From Leucobacter zeae (lineage in GTDB: Bacteria; Actinomycetota; Actinomycetes; Actinomycetales; Microbacteriaceae), in the NCBI RefSeq assembly GCF_016758175.1, contig NZ_QYAB01000004.1, forward strand, positions 62,001-126,000: 64,000 nucleotides of DNA, read 5' to 3'. Below the pieces are notes generated by a model that ran no database searches, was not told where the DNA came from, and saw nothing but the letters and a program-made list of their open reading frames with translations. This document shows, piece by piece, positions 1 through 10,313 of the stretch. Each line of letters starts with the position of its first letter. Positions within the stretch are counted from its first letter, which is position 1. Made by a program: the position numbers and the translations under genes.

Positions 1-440
1 GTGAACGCGAGCACGAGCTCGCCGTAGTGCTCGGCCTCCGCCGCGATGAGGTGCGCCGCCGCGTGGAGCCCCGCGGTGACGCCCGCCTTGTCGTCGGTGA
101 CTCCTGGCCCCCTGCCGCGGCCGAGCTCGTCGATGCGGAACGGCCGCGCCGCGGCGTCGCCCCGCTCGAAGACGGTGTCCATGTGGGCGAACAGCAGCAC
201 CCGACGGGTCCCGGCGCCCGCACGCCGCCCCACGACGACGTCGCCGTACCGCGGATCCTCCGAGACCAGGCGCTCGACCGCGAACCCGAGCGCTGCGAGC
301 CGGGCGGACACCCAGTCGGCCACCCGGTTCACCCCCGCCGGGTCGAGCGACCCCGAATCGATGGCCACGAGCTCCCCGAGGTCGCGGATGTAGTCGTCCT
401 GCGCCGCTTCGGCGCGGCGCAGCAGTTCGGTGGCGAGCAC
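1..440 (-). CDS. M20-family metallopeptidase (carboxypeptidase G2-like), 3' part outside window
   Basis: The minus strand reads in frame from a GTG at 440 to the window edge, giving about 146 residues of the N-terminal half of an M20 zinc peptidase. Visible motifs are LLFAHMDTVF with the His-x-Asp metal-ligand pair and GPGVTDDKAG with the bridging Asp, the usual order for this family. No signal peptide is seen, so it is probably cytoplasmic. In this family the enzyme removes a C-terminal or amide-linked amino acid from small peptides. It lies downstream of the RpiR-type regulator on the same strand, and its upstream gap carries the same near-palindrome found before the cyanophycinase-like genes. 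It may therefore be the intracellular hydrolase of that pathway. The family is secure; the substrate is inference. Confidence 0.85.
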   Translation of the reverse strand, partial: MLATELLRRAEAAQDDYIRDLGELVAIDSGSLDPAGVNRVADWVSARLAALGFAVERLVSEDPRYGDVVVGRRAGAGTRRVLLFAHMDTVFERGDAAARPFRIDELGRGRGPGVTDDKAGVTAGLHAAAHLIAAEAEHYGELVLAF

Positions 441-463
441 GGAGCGGCTCCGATCATCTGAGT

Positions 464-481
464 TTGAAATATACGTTGCAG
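464..481. promoter_or_regulatory. Candidate RpiR-type operator, site 1
   Basis: GAAATATACGTTGC (466-479) lies 26 bases before the M20 gene start. The reverse complement of the site at 1584-1597 matches it at 12 of 14 positions, and flanking TT and CA also agree. The GAAA..TTTC-like half-sites fit the kind of operator reported for RpiR/MurR regulators. Confidence 0.5.
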
Positions 482-547
482 GTTCCACTCAACCATAACG
501 AACAGAAACGTGCATTCCCAGCGGATCCGATCCCGGAGCCCGCGCCG

Positions 548-1450
548 CTACATCAGCTCGAGTTCCTGGGCGGTCTGCTCGATCCGCGCCATCCGCTCGC
601 GGGCGGGCTGCCCGATCTCCGCCAGCGTCGCCTCGAACAGCGCTTCCACGAGCGCCATCACCGGCACGACCGAGTCGAAGGGCCCCCGCTCGGAGGCCAC
701 GCTCGTGAGCACCGTGTCGGCGTCGCCTGCGCACGGCGACACCCAGCGATCCGTCACCACCACGACCATGGCCTTGCGCGACTTCGCGTGCTGCACGAGG
801 CGCCTGGTCTCGGCCTCGTAGCGCCGGAAGTCCATGACGACCAGCACGTCCTTCGCGTCGAATCCCGTCATCGCCGCGCTCCGCAGGCTGCCCATCTGGG
901 GCACCATCTGCACCGCGGTACGCAGCTGCTGCAGGCTGGCGGCGAGATACTCCGCGAGGAACCCGCTGTAGCGGCCCCCCGCGAGCCAGATCCGCCGCTT
1001 GGGATTCGCGAGCGCGGCGACCGTGCTCGAGAAGTCGTGCTCCGAGAGCCCCCCGAACGTCGCGAGGAGATCATCGCCGAGCACCTCCGCGAGGGACGCG
1101 AGATCGCCACCGTCCGACGCGCTGCGCGCCCCGGCGGTCCGCTCGAGCAGCACGGCGGGGGACGCGCTGCGGTCCTCGAGCTCGTCGCGCAGGGCGCGCT
1201 GGAAGTCGGGGAAGCCCCGATACCCGAGCCTGGTGGTGAACCGCACCACGGTCGCGCCGCTCACTTCGGCGAGATCGGCGAGACCCGCGACCGTCTCGAA
1301 CCCGGCGACCGGATAGGCGGCGAGCAGCGCCCGGGCGACCTTGCGCTCGGCCGGACTGCAGTCCCCCATCCGCTCGCGGACGCGGTGCGCGACCGAATCC
1401 CGCGCCGCCCCCGACGCGTCACCCTCGGACCACGGACGCCCTGTGCTCAT
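548..1450 (-). CDS. RpiR-family transcriptional regulator (HTH + SIS)
   Basis: This 300-residue protein begins at an ATG at 1450 behind GAGGAGA; the upstream reading frame is open but has no such signal. The N-terminal third is an RpiR-type helix-turn-helix (RVRERMGDCSPAERKVAR, then EVSGATVVRFTTRLGYRGF). The C-terminal half is a SIS domain (WLAGGRYSGFLAEYLAASL, DVLVVMDFRRY), the fold that binds phosphosugars in relatives. It stands between the M20 peptidase (same strand, downstream) and the divergent cyanophycinase/transporter genes. A shared near-palindrome precedes both target units, so it is the likely regulator of the locus. The ligand is unknown; a SIS domain controlling a peptide locus is less usual than controlling sugar or muropeptide genes. 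Confidence 0.9.
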   Translation of the reverse strand: MSTGRPWSEGDASGAARDSVAHRVRERMGDCSPAERKVARALLAAYPVAGFETVAGLADLAEVSGATVVRFTTRLGYRGFPDFQRALRDELEDRSASPAVLLERTAGARSASDGGDLASLAEVLGDDLLATFGGLSEHDFSSTVAALANPKRRIWLAGGRYSGFLAEYLAASLQQLRTAVQMVPQMGSLRSAAMTGFDAKDVLVVMDFRRYEAETRRLVQHAKSRKAMVVVVTDRWVSPCAGDADTVLTSVASERGPFDSVVPVMALVEALFEATLAEIGQPARERMARIEQTAQELELM

Positions 1451-1583
1451 CGATTGTCTCCTCGCTCGGGTCGAAACCGTTCCCCGCGACCGCGCGACGA
1501 TGCCTTCGCCGCAGACGTCGTCGTCGGCGGCGGCGCCGGGTCGTGGCGAGTCTAGCAATCACCGAACGACCCGCTCTCGCATT

Positions 1584-1597
1584 GAAACGTACATTTC
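1584..1597. promoter_or_regulatory. Candidate RpiR-type operator, site 2
   Basis: GAAACGTACATTTC is a near-palindrome about 80 bases before the first cyanophycinase-like gene, in the 224-base region divergent from the rpiR-type gene. It matches site 1 at 466-479 when reverse-complemented. The surrounding stretch is unusually A+T rich for this window, as expected of a control region. Confidence 0.55.
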
Positions 1598-1674
1598 TAA
1601 TTTGTGCAATATCTGCTAAACATGAAACAGTTACGCCGACCCCGCACGCCTCGAAGACGAGACTGGAGCCCCGA

Positions 1675-3579
1675 ATGCCCGCACCGCGCACCGCCCGCCG
1701 CCTCGGCGCGGCCGCCCTCGTCGCCGCAGTCTCGTGGGGCGGAGCGGTGGCCGTCGCGCCCGCGGCGCACGCCGCACCAGCGGCGGGTACGCTCGTCCTC
1801 ATCGGCGGCGGCATCTCGCCGGGAGAGCCCACCAGCGATGCGATCCTGACGCGGGTCATCGATGAGGCCCGTCCTCATGCGATGGAAGCCGGACGCGACA
1901 CGCCGGTCGTCGCGATCGTGAGCGCGGGCTCGCCCCCGGCGCCGAACGCGACCGAGGCGTCGGACGGCGACGCCTACGACAACGCCAGCGCCAACGGCCT
2001 CTACTACGGCGCATGGTTCGAGGCGCTCGGGGCCGAGACGCTGCTCGTCCCCGTCGACCAGCATCCGGGCGAGGACTACCCCGGAGACGACTACAGCCGC
2101 GACCGCGCAGGCGACGCGGCGCTCGCCCAGGCGATCGCCTCGGGGGCCGACGCGGTCTACCTCGGGGGCGGCGACCAGGCCAGGTACGTGCGCGCGCTCA
2201 TGGATTGCGCGGCCGCCGCGCACGAGGCGTTCACCGCGTGCACCGATACCCCGGTGCTCGCTGCGCTCCGCGGCGTCGTCGACGGCGGCGGGGTCGTCGC
2301 GGGTTCCTCAGCAGGGCTCGCGATCCAGCAGGGCGGCGACATGATCACCGGCGGCGAGCCCTACGACTCGTGGCGCGACGGCACCACCCCCGGCGTCTTC
2401 GACGACGACCGGCTGAGCCATATCCCTGCCGGAGGCTTCGGCTTCTTCACGGAGGGCCTCGTCGACTCGCACTTCGCGCGCCGCGATCGGCAGCCCCGCA
2501 TCGCCCGCCTCGCGCTCGACCTCGGCCGGCCCGTCGCGTACGGCGTCGAGGAGTACACCGCGCTGGTCGTGGACCGGACGTCGCGCACCGGATCGGTGAT
2601 CGGGGACCTCGGCGTGAGCGTCCTCGACGTCTCGGGAGCCGCCTTCGACGGCGAGGCCACCGCGGACGGGATCGACGCCTCGTACCTCACCCCAGGCTCG
2701 ACGATCGACTTCGCGAGCGGAGAGCTCGTGCTCGCCGGCTCCCCGCGCACCGCGCCGGGAACCGGCGCGAAGCCCGCGCGGCACCAAGACCTCTGGGGCT
2801 CGTATTCGTGCGAGGGAGGCATCGACGGCACCCTGCGCCTGTCCCAAGGGCTCGTCGCGTCCTCCGCGGACCGCGCCTCCGGCGACACCTGCGATGCCCC
2901 GGGCGAGCTCCCGAGGTTCCGCACGACGGTGTCCCGCACCGCGGCGACGTCGTGGAACGACACGGGCGGGTTCGCGCACCTCTCGACGACGTTCTCTCCG
3001 ATCCCGGATCTCGAGGTGCGGGTATCGGCCAACGGGGCGTCTCCCGGCGAACGGCCCCGGGTCGAGGAGGGCGAGGCGGTGACCTACCGGATCACGGTCG
3101 TCAACTCCGGGGAGACGGCACTCGACGGATTCGAGGTCGCGACGGACGGGCCCGGCCTCGACGCGGCGAACCGCCCCGAGGCGCCCGCCGGAGAACTGCA
3201 GCCCGGCGAGTCCTTCGCGCTCGACGTCTCGGGTGACACCTCGCTCGTGGAGCTCGACGTCGCCGTCACGGCCCGTGCCCTGGACCGGCAGCACCGCGTC
3301 ATCGGGGCGGAGATCGGGTCGGGGGACCGCAACGGCGCGGCAACCGCCTCCGCCGGGATCGTCGTGATCCCGAGCCAGGGGGAACCGGCAGGGCCGGAGG
3401 AGCCGTCGGATCCCGAAGCCCCGGCCGGGCCCGACCGTCCCGCGACCCCGGCGGCTCCCGCGGAGCTCCCGGCCACCGGGTCGGCCGCGCCGCTCGGCGG
3501 TGCGCTGCTCGCCGGAATCCTCCTCGCCGCTGCGGGGGCCCTCCTGGCCCGCCGCACCGCTCGCGGAGGGCGAGCATGA
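1675..3579 (+). CDS. Secreted, LPXTG-anchored cyanophycinase-like peptidase (S51)
   Basis: 634 residues from an ATG behind CTGGAG. Residues 1-33 form a signal peptide ending AHA-AP. Residues about 38-390 are a peptidase S51/cyanophycinase domain with LVLIGGG, YLGGGDQ, the nucleophile elbow GSSAG (Ser212) and DSHF followed by three spaced Arg (His266, Arg270, Arg272, Arg275). As I recall, that Arg triplet is the substrate pocket of Synechocystis CphB. A beta-sandwich domain (PDLEVRVS...VTYRITVVNSGETALDGF) follows at about 475-585, then a Pro/Glu linker, LPATG at 598-602, a hydrophobic helix and basic tail. The protein should thus be wall-anchored by sortase with its peptidase outside. Family action is cleavage of cyanophycin to beta-Asp-Arg dipeptides. 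The CphB Gln beside the Asp-His is Ser here, so the true substrate is open. Confidence 0.88.
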   Translation: MPAPRTARRLGAAALVAAVSWGGAVAVAPAAHAAPAAGTLVLIGGGISPGEPTSDAILTRVIDEARPHAMEAGRDTPVVAIVSAGSPPAPNATEASDGDAYDNASANGLYYGAWFEALGAETLLVPVDQHPGEDYPGDDYSRDRAGDAALAQAIASGADAVYLGGGDQARYVRALMDCAAAAHEAFTACTDTPVLAALRGVVDGGGVVAGSSAGLAIQQGGDMITGGEPYDSWRDGTTPGVFDDDRLSHIPAGGFGFFTEGLVDSHFARRDRQPRIARLALDLGRPVAYGVEEYTALVVDRTSRTGSVIGDLGVSVLDVSGAAFDGEATADGIDASYLTPGSTIDFASGELVLAGSPRTAPGTGAKPARHQDLWGSYSCEGGIDGTLRLSQGLVASSADRASGDTCDAPGELPRFRTTVSRTAATSWNDTGGFAHLSTTFSPIPDLEVRVSANGASPGERPRVEEGEAVTYRITVVNSGETALDGFEVATDGPGLDAANRPEAPAGELQPGESFALDVSGDTSLVELDVAVTARALDRQHRVIGAEIGSGDRNGAATASAGIVVIPSQGEPAGPEEPSDPEAPAGPDRPATPAAPAELPATGSAAPLGGALLAGILLAAAGALLARRTARGGRA

Positions 3580-4874
3580 CCTCCCGGGCCGCGGTGCCGA
3601 GCCCCGCGCCCGCGCCCCGGCCGACGGCATCGGGTGGGCGCGGCACGCTCGTGCTCATCGGGGGTGCCCTCGACGCCGATCCTGAGATCATCGGGCGCAT
3701 CGTCTCGCTCGCGATCGCGGGACGCCGCGCCTCGGACGATCGCGACGCGCCGGCGCGCGTCGCGATCCTCACGACCGCATCGGCGCCTGCGCGCTCGAGC
3801 GCCGACCTCGCCGACGAGGCCGAGAGCGATGAGGCCGACGGCCGCTACTACGCGCGGATCTTCGCCGCGCACGGGGCCGTCGGCGTCCCCATCCCGGTCG
3901 GGGCGTCGCCCGAGCCCGCCTGCGCCGGCACCGCGTACTCGCGCCGCGCTGCGGACGATGCGACCGTGGCCGAGACCGTGCTCGCCTGCGACGCCGTGTT
4001 CCTCGGGGGCGGCGACCAGAGCCACTACCTCCTCGCGCTCACCCGCGGCGACCTCGACGTCGCGAGCGCCGCCGCCTGGCCAGGCGAAGGCATCCCACTG
4101 CCCGGCCGACGGCGCGAGGACACTCCGGTGCTCGCGGCCGTGCGCGCGATCCTCGCGCGCGGCGGCGTCGTGGCCGGCACGTCGGCGGGGCTCGCGATCC
4201 AGCAGGGTCCCGGCATGGTCACCGGCGGTTCGGCCCGCACCGGCTGGGAGGCCGGCGTCGGTACGGGCTACGCCGACGACGACGCGCTCCGCCAGCACCC
4301 GGCGGGCGGGTTCGGCTTCTTCGCCGAAGGGCTTCTCGACTCCCATTTCACCGAGTGGGGCAGGCTCGGCCGCGCACCGCTCCTCGCCCGTGCCGCCGGG
4401 CAGCGACTCGTGATCGGCGTCGACGAGCACGCGGCGCTGGTCTACGATCGCGGCACCCGGATCGGAGAGGTCATCGGCGCGGGCGGGGCCTCGATCGTCG
4501 ACCTCGCGGAGGCCGAGTGGAGCGACGCGCCCCTCGCCGTCGTCGGCGCGCGCTGGAGCCACTGCACCGCCGGAGACCGCATCGATTTCGCCCGGGAGCT
4601 CATCGAGCGCGCCGGTCGTGTGCGCGTCGCCCCGGGCGAGCGCCGGCCGCCCTCGGCTCCGCCGGTCGGCGAGGTCTGGGCGGAGGGGCGCGGCCCCGTG
4701 CTCCTCGAGCTCGCCCGCGCGCTCCTCGCCTCCTCCTCGAACGTCGCGACGGCGGACACCGCTCCCGGCGGCTTCCGGTTCTCGCTGCTGCGGGACCGCC
4801 GCACGACCTGGACCGAGGCGGGCGGCTTCTCGGATCTTCGCATCGACATCACCCCGATACCCACGCACGACTAG
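3576..4874 (+). CDS. Cytoplasmic cyanophycinase-like S51 paralogue
   Basis: 432 residues; the ATG overlaps the previous stop by four bases (ATGA), so translation is coupled. It is a paralogue of the preceding protein without signal peptide or wall anchor. It keeps LVLIGGA, FLGGGDQ, GTSAG (Ser203) and LDSHF (His257). Two positions differ from the secreted protein. The first pocket Arg is Trp261 (HFTEWGR). The Glu found 16 residues after the nucleophile in the secreted copy is Ser here (TGGSA). It may act on imported short peptides rather than polymer, or be a binding or regulatory relative. The C-terminal 100 residues are not assigned to a family. Its place before a peptide importer supports a role in internal processing; activity is not certain. 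Confidence 0.8.
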   Translation: MTSRAAVPSPAPAPRPTASGGRGTLVLIGGALDADPEIIGRIVSLAIAGRRASDDRDAPARVAILTTASAPARSSADLADEAESDEADGRYYARIFAAHGAVGVPIPVGASPEPACAGTAYSRRAADDATVAETVLACDAVFLGGGDQSHYLLALTRGDLDVASAAAWPGEGIPLPGRRREDTPVLAAVRAILARGGVVAGTSAGLAIQQGPGMVTGGSARTGWEAGVGTGYADDDALRQHPAGGFGFFAEGLLDSHFTEWGRLGRAPLLARAAGQRLVIGVDEHAALVYDRGTRIGEVIGAGGASIVDLAEAEWSDAPLAVVGARWSHCTAGDRIDFARELIERAGRVRVAPGERRPPSAPPVGEVWAEGRGPVLLELARALLASSSNVATADTAPGGFRFSLLRDRRTTWTEAGGFSDLRIDITPIPTHD

Positions 4875-4887
4875 GAAAGGCACCACC

Positions 4888-6519
4888 ATGCCCGAACACA
4901 CTTCAGCAGGAGCCGGCGCGCTCGTCCGGCGCAGCGGCAGGCGCCGCACCCTGGCGGGCGTCGCAGCGCTCTCCCTGGGCACCCTCGTCCTCAGCGGCTG
5001 CGCCGCGAGCGGCGGAGGCGGGTCCGACTCCTCCGACGCCGCCACGGGCGTCGTCGAGCTCGTCACCCCGGCGCAGCCCGAGAGCCTGGACCCGCAGATC
5101 TCGACGGATTCGATCATGGGCGAGATCACGCTCCCGATCTTCGAGACGCTGGTCACGATCGACGAGGATCTGCAGGTCCAGCCGATGCTCGCGGAATCGT
5201 TCGAGGCGAACACCGAGAACACGGAGTACACCTTCGTGCTCCGCGACGGCGTGACGTTCCAGGACGGCAGCGACCTGGACGCGGACGACGTGGTCGCGTC
5301 GATGAATCGGTGGAACCGCGTCTCGATCGCCGCTCAGGAGGCGTTCGCCGGCGCGGAGTGGACCAAGGTCGACGACCGCACGGTCAAGCTGACGGTGCCG
5401 AGCGCGAGCTTCCTCCATCTGCTCTACCTCTCCTCGCTCGGCACCGCGTACCCGGCGATCCTGCCGTCGGAGGTCGTCGAGAAGGTCGGCGACGACCCGA
5501 TCGAGGACGCCGAGGACATCGTGGGCACCGGCCCGTACCGGTTCGAGAGCTGGGACGCCGACCAGAAGATCGTCATCGCGAAGTGGGACGAGTACCAGTC
5601 GGTCGACGCGCCGACGAGCGGGCGGGCCGGGGCAAAGGACGCGAAGATCGACGAGGTCGTCTTCAACTTCGTCGCCGACGCCTCGACCCGCACCCTGGGG
5701 ATCCAGTCCGGCCAGTACGACGCGACCACCGAGCTGCCGTTCGACAGCCTCGATCAGTTCGAGGACGACCCGAACCTGAAGCTCGAGACCTACATGATCG
5801 GACCGATCAACCTGGTCTACAGCGACAACCCGAAGGGCGTCTTCGCCGACGTCGAGAACCGCCAGGCGGTCAACGAGGGCCTCGATCGCGATCCCATCAT
5901 GCTCTCCGCGGTCGGCAGCGAGGAGCTCTACGACCTCGTGCACCACAACATGGTGCTCGGCCAGCAGGCGATCTGGGACACCGAGGTGGGCAAGGCCGGG
6001 TTCAACGCGGCCGATATGAGCGCCGCTCGGGCGAAGCTGGAAGCCGACGGCGCCGCGGGCACGACCCTCACGCTCCTCGCCAACAAGGACTACTCCGAGG
6101 CCTACAACGCCGCGGTCGTCGTCGCGGAGCAGCTCAAGGAGATGGGCTTCGACGTGCAGCTCGACGCCTACGAGTGGGGAGCCTTCAGCGAGAAGTACCG
6201 CGAGAAGCGCGACGAGTGGGACGTCGTCGTCTTCCCGTTCGGCCAGGAGACGGACCCGACGCAGACGATCGGGTTCCTGCCGGATCGCGCCTGGTACTCC
6301 GAGGACGACAAGCGCCTGCAGGATCTGCTCAAGCGCTTCCGCGCGGCGCCGACGCAGGCGGACGCCAGCGCCATGTACGACGAGATGCAGCAGTACATCG
6401 AGGACACGCGCCCGATGAGCCGCATCGGCGATGCGCACAACGTCTACGCCTCGAACACCGACCTCGACCTCGCCTGGTTCGAGGGACACTTCACCTGGTG
6501 GAACGCCGAGTGGAAGTAG
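4888..6519 (+). CDS. Peptide/oligopeptide ABC transporter substrate-binding lipoprotein
   Basis: 543 residues; ATG preceded by AGGAAAGG at 7-8 bases. The N terminus is a lipoprotein signal with LSGC (Cys38) after an Arg-rich stretch. The mature part is an SBP_bac_5/DppA-OppA type protein: TPAQPESLDPQISTD near its start, ESFEANTENTEYTFVLRDGVTFQDG, and VGTGPYRFESWD in the middle. It should capture peptides outside and deliver them to the two permeases downstream. It sits 13 bases after the cytoplasmic S51 gene, so products of the wall-anchored peptidase are plausible cargo. Nickel and sugar-oligomer binding also occur in this family. Confidence 0.92.
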   Translation: MPEHTSAGAGALVRRSGRRRTLAGVAALSLGTLVLSGCAASGGGGSDSSDAATGVVELVTPAQPESLDPQISTDSIMGEITLPIFETLVTIDEDLQVQPMLAESFEANTENTEYTFVLRDGVTFQDGSDLDADDVVASMNRWNRVSIAAQEAFAGAEWTKVDDRTVKLTVPSASFLHLLYLSSLGTAYPAILPSEVVEKVGDDPIEDAEDIVGTGPYRFESWDADQKIVIAKWDEYQSVDAPTSGRAGAKDAKIDEVVFNFVADASTRTLGIQSGQYDATTELPFDSLDQFEDDPNLKLETYMIGPINLVYSDNPKGVFADVENRQAVNEGLDRDPIMLSAVGSEELYDLVHHNMVLGQQAIWDTEVGKAGFNAADMSAARAKLEADGAAGTTLTLLANKDYSEAYNAAVVVAEQLKEMGFDVQLDAYEWGAFSEKYREKRDEWDVVVFPFGQETDPTQTIGFLPDRAWYSEDDKRLQDLLKRFRAAPTQADASAMYDEMQQYIEDTRPMSRIGDAHNVYASNTDLDLAWFEGHFTWWNAEWK

Positions 6520-6531
6520 GCGGATAAGCGT

Positions 6532-6559
6532 GCCGGCCCCCGCCCCCACGGGGGCCGGC
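6532..6559 (+). terminator. Intra-operon GC hairpin after the binding-protein gene
   Basis: An 11-bp perfect stem (GCCGGCCCCCG) with a six-base loop and no T-run. It lies between the binding-protein stop and the first permease. Such hairpins often slow decay of the binding-protein message or partly stop transcription, keeping permease levels lower. Confidence 0.6.
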
Positions 6560-6602
6560 GCTCCTCCCCCACCCATCGACCCCGATCCGACACGGAACTC
6601 AG

Positions 6603-7553
6603 ATGCTCAGATTCGTCCTTCGCAGGCTCCTCAGCCTGATCCCGGTGCTCTTCGTGGTCTCGGTGGTGATCTTCTCGCTGATCCACCTCACCCCAGGGGA
6701 CCCGGCCCGACGCATTCTCGGCGAGAAGGCGTCCGACGACGCCGTGGCCGCGCTCCACCGCAGCATGGGCCTCGACGACCCGCTCATCACCCAGTACCTC
6801 ACGTGGGTCGGCGGCGTCTTCCGCGGCGACCTCGGCGACTCCTACTTCCTGCGCAAGTCCGTCGTGCAGGCGATCAGCGACAACGCAGTGCCCACGATCC
6901 AGCTCGCGTGCGTCGCGATCGTCGTCGCGATCCTGCTGTCGATCCCCTTCGGCACCCTCGCCGCGCGGTACCGCAACAGCGCGCTCGACAAGACCGTCAC
7001 GGGATTCACGCTCCTCGGCATGACGGTGCCGAGCTTCGTGCTCGCGATCGCGATGATGCTGCTCTTCGGCCTCGTGCTCCGCTGGCTCCCGATCTCGGGC
7101 TACGTGAATCCGGCCGAGGACCCCGTCGAGGGCCTGAGAACCCTCATCATGCCCGGCGTCGCCCTCGGCGCGATCACCGCAGCCCTCATCACGCGCACGA
7201 CGCGTGCCGCCGTGCTCGACGTGCTCACCGCCGACTACATCGACGCCGCCCGCTCCCGCGGCGTCACCGAGCGTCGCCTCCTCTTCGCGCACACGCTCAA
7301 GAACGCGAGCCTCCCGATCCTCACGATCGTCGGCCTGTCGCTCGGCGGGCTCGTCACGGGCGCTGCCGTCACGGAGACCATCTTCAACATCCCGGGGCTC
7401 GGACAGCTGCTCGTGACCTCCATCTCGCGGCGCGACTACCCCGTGCTCCAAGGCGTGATCCTCTTCGTCACCGCCATCTACCTGTTCACGAACCTGCTCA
7501 TCGACCTGCTCTACGGCATCGTCGATCCGCGGGTGCGCGTCGGAAAGGCCTGA
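6603..7553 (+). CDS. ABC transporter permease, DppB/OppB type
   Basis: 316 residues with about six membrane helices, starting MLRFVLRRLLSLIPVLFVVS, the standard opening of DppB-type permeases. HLTPGDPARRILG follows the first helix. The EAA coupling motif is seen in ADYIDAARSRGVTERRLLFAHTLKN, and ETIFNIPGLGQLL is typical of the family. It pairs with the next permease to form the membrane channel of the importer. The next gene starts only four bases after its stop. Confidence 0.93.
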   Translation: MLRFVLRRLLSLIPVLFVVSVVIFSLIHLTPGDPARRILGEKASDDAVAALHRSMGLDDPLITQYLTWVGGVFRGDLGDSYFLRKSVVQAISDNAVPTIQLACVAIVVAILLSIPFGTLAARYRNSALDKTVTGFTLLGMTVPSFVLAIAMMLLFGLVLRWLPISGYVNPAEDPVEGLRTLIMPGVALGAITAALITRTTRAAVLDVLTADYIDAARSRGVTERRLLFAHTLKNASLPILTIVGLSLGGLVTGAAVTETIFNIPGLGQLLVTSISRRDYPVLQGVILFVTAIYLFTNLLIDLLYGIVDPRVRVGKA

Positions 7554-7557
7554 ACCC

Positions 7558-8582
7558 ATGGCTGAGACCCCTCCCTCGACGCGCGGGACGGCCGTGCCGA
7601 GCACCACCGTGCTCTCGATGCGCCCGCAGACGGAACGTCCGTCGGCCTGGCGACGCATGCTCGGCAGCACCGGCCTCATGACGGGGCTGATCGTGATCCT
7701 CGTGATCTTCCTGATCTCGTACCTGCTGCCCCCGCTCCTCCACCTCGACCCGTACGCGGTCGAGCCGGTCGACCGGCTCCAGCCGCCGTCGGCCGAGCAC
7801 GTGTTCGGCACCGACAACTTCGGACGCGACCTGTTCGCCCGCATCATCTCGGGCGCCTCGACGTCGCTGCTCGTCGGGTTCGTCGTGGCGCTCATCAGCG
7901 GCGTGCTCGGGGCGATCATCGGCATCGCCGCCGTGTTCAACCGCGTGCTCGACGCGATCCTCATGCGCATCTGCGACGGGCTCATGGCGATCCCCGCCAT
8001 CCTCCTCGCGGTCGCCCTCGCCGCGGCGCTCGGGCCGAGCGTGACGAACCTCGTGATCGCGCTGTCGATCGTCTACACCCCGGGGCTCGCCCGCCTCGTG
8101 CGCGCCCGCGCGCTCGCGGTGATGAGCGAGACCTTCGTCACGGCGAGCACGATGCAGGGGGCGGGAGCCCTCCACATCATGTGGCGCCACCTCCTGCCGA
8201 ACACGCTGTCGGTGCTCGTCGTGCAGTCGACGTTCACCTTCGCCGAGTCGGTCATCACCGAGGCGGCGATGAGCTTCCTCGGCGCCGGCGTCCCCGCACC
8301 GCACGCATCGTGGGGCAACATCCTCTACGACGGCAAGGGAGTCATCATGCAGGCCCCCCAGATGATCATCATCACGAGCGCGTTCCTCGTCGTCACCGTG
8401 CTCGCCCTGAACCTCGCGGGCGACGGCCTGCGGGATCTCGTCGACCAGCGCTCGCGCGACCTCGTCGGCAAACCGGGCGTCTTCGCCCGGCTCGCCGCGC
8501 TCGTCTCCCCCGGCCGCCGCGCGGGAGCCCCTGCTGCGCGCCGCCGGCCCGGCAGGACCACCGACTCCGAGGAGACCCCGTG

Positions 8583-8583
<1 letters not shown>
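7558..8583 (+). CDS. ABC transporter permease, DppC/OppC type
   Basis: 341 residues, second membrane subunit of the peptide importer. HVFGTDNFGRDLFARIISGAS is the DppC hallmark after the first helix. The coupling motif is in ARALAVMSETFVTASTMQGAGALHIMWRHLLPN, and AAMSFLGAGVPAPHASWGNIL is also typical. The last 30 residues are Arg/Pro rich and not conserved. Its stop codon overlaps the ATG of the ATPase gene. Confidence 0.93.
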
Positions 8584-10309
<1,726 letters not shown>

Positions 10310-10313
<4 letters not shown>

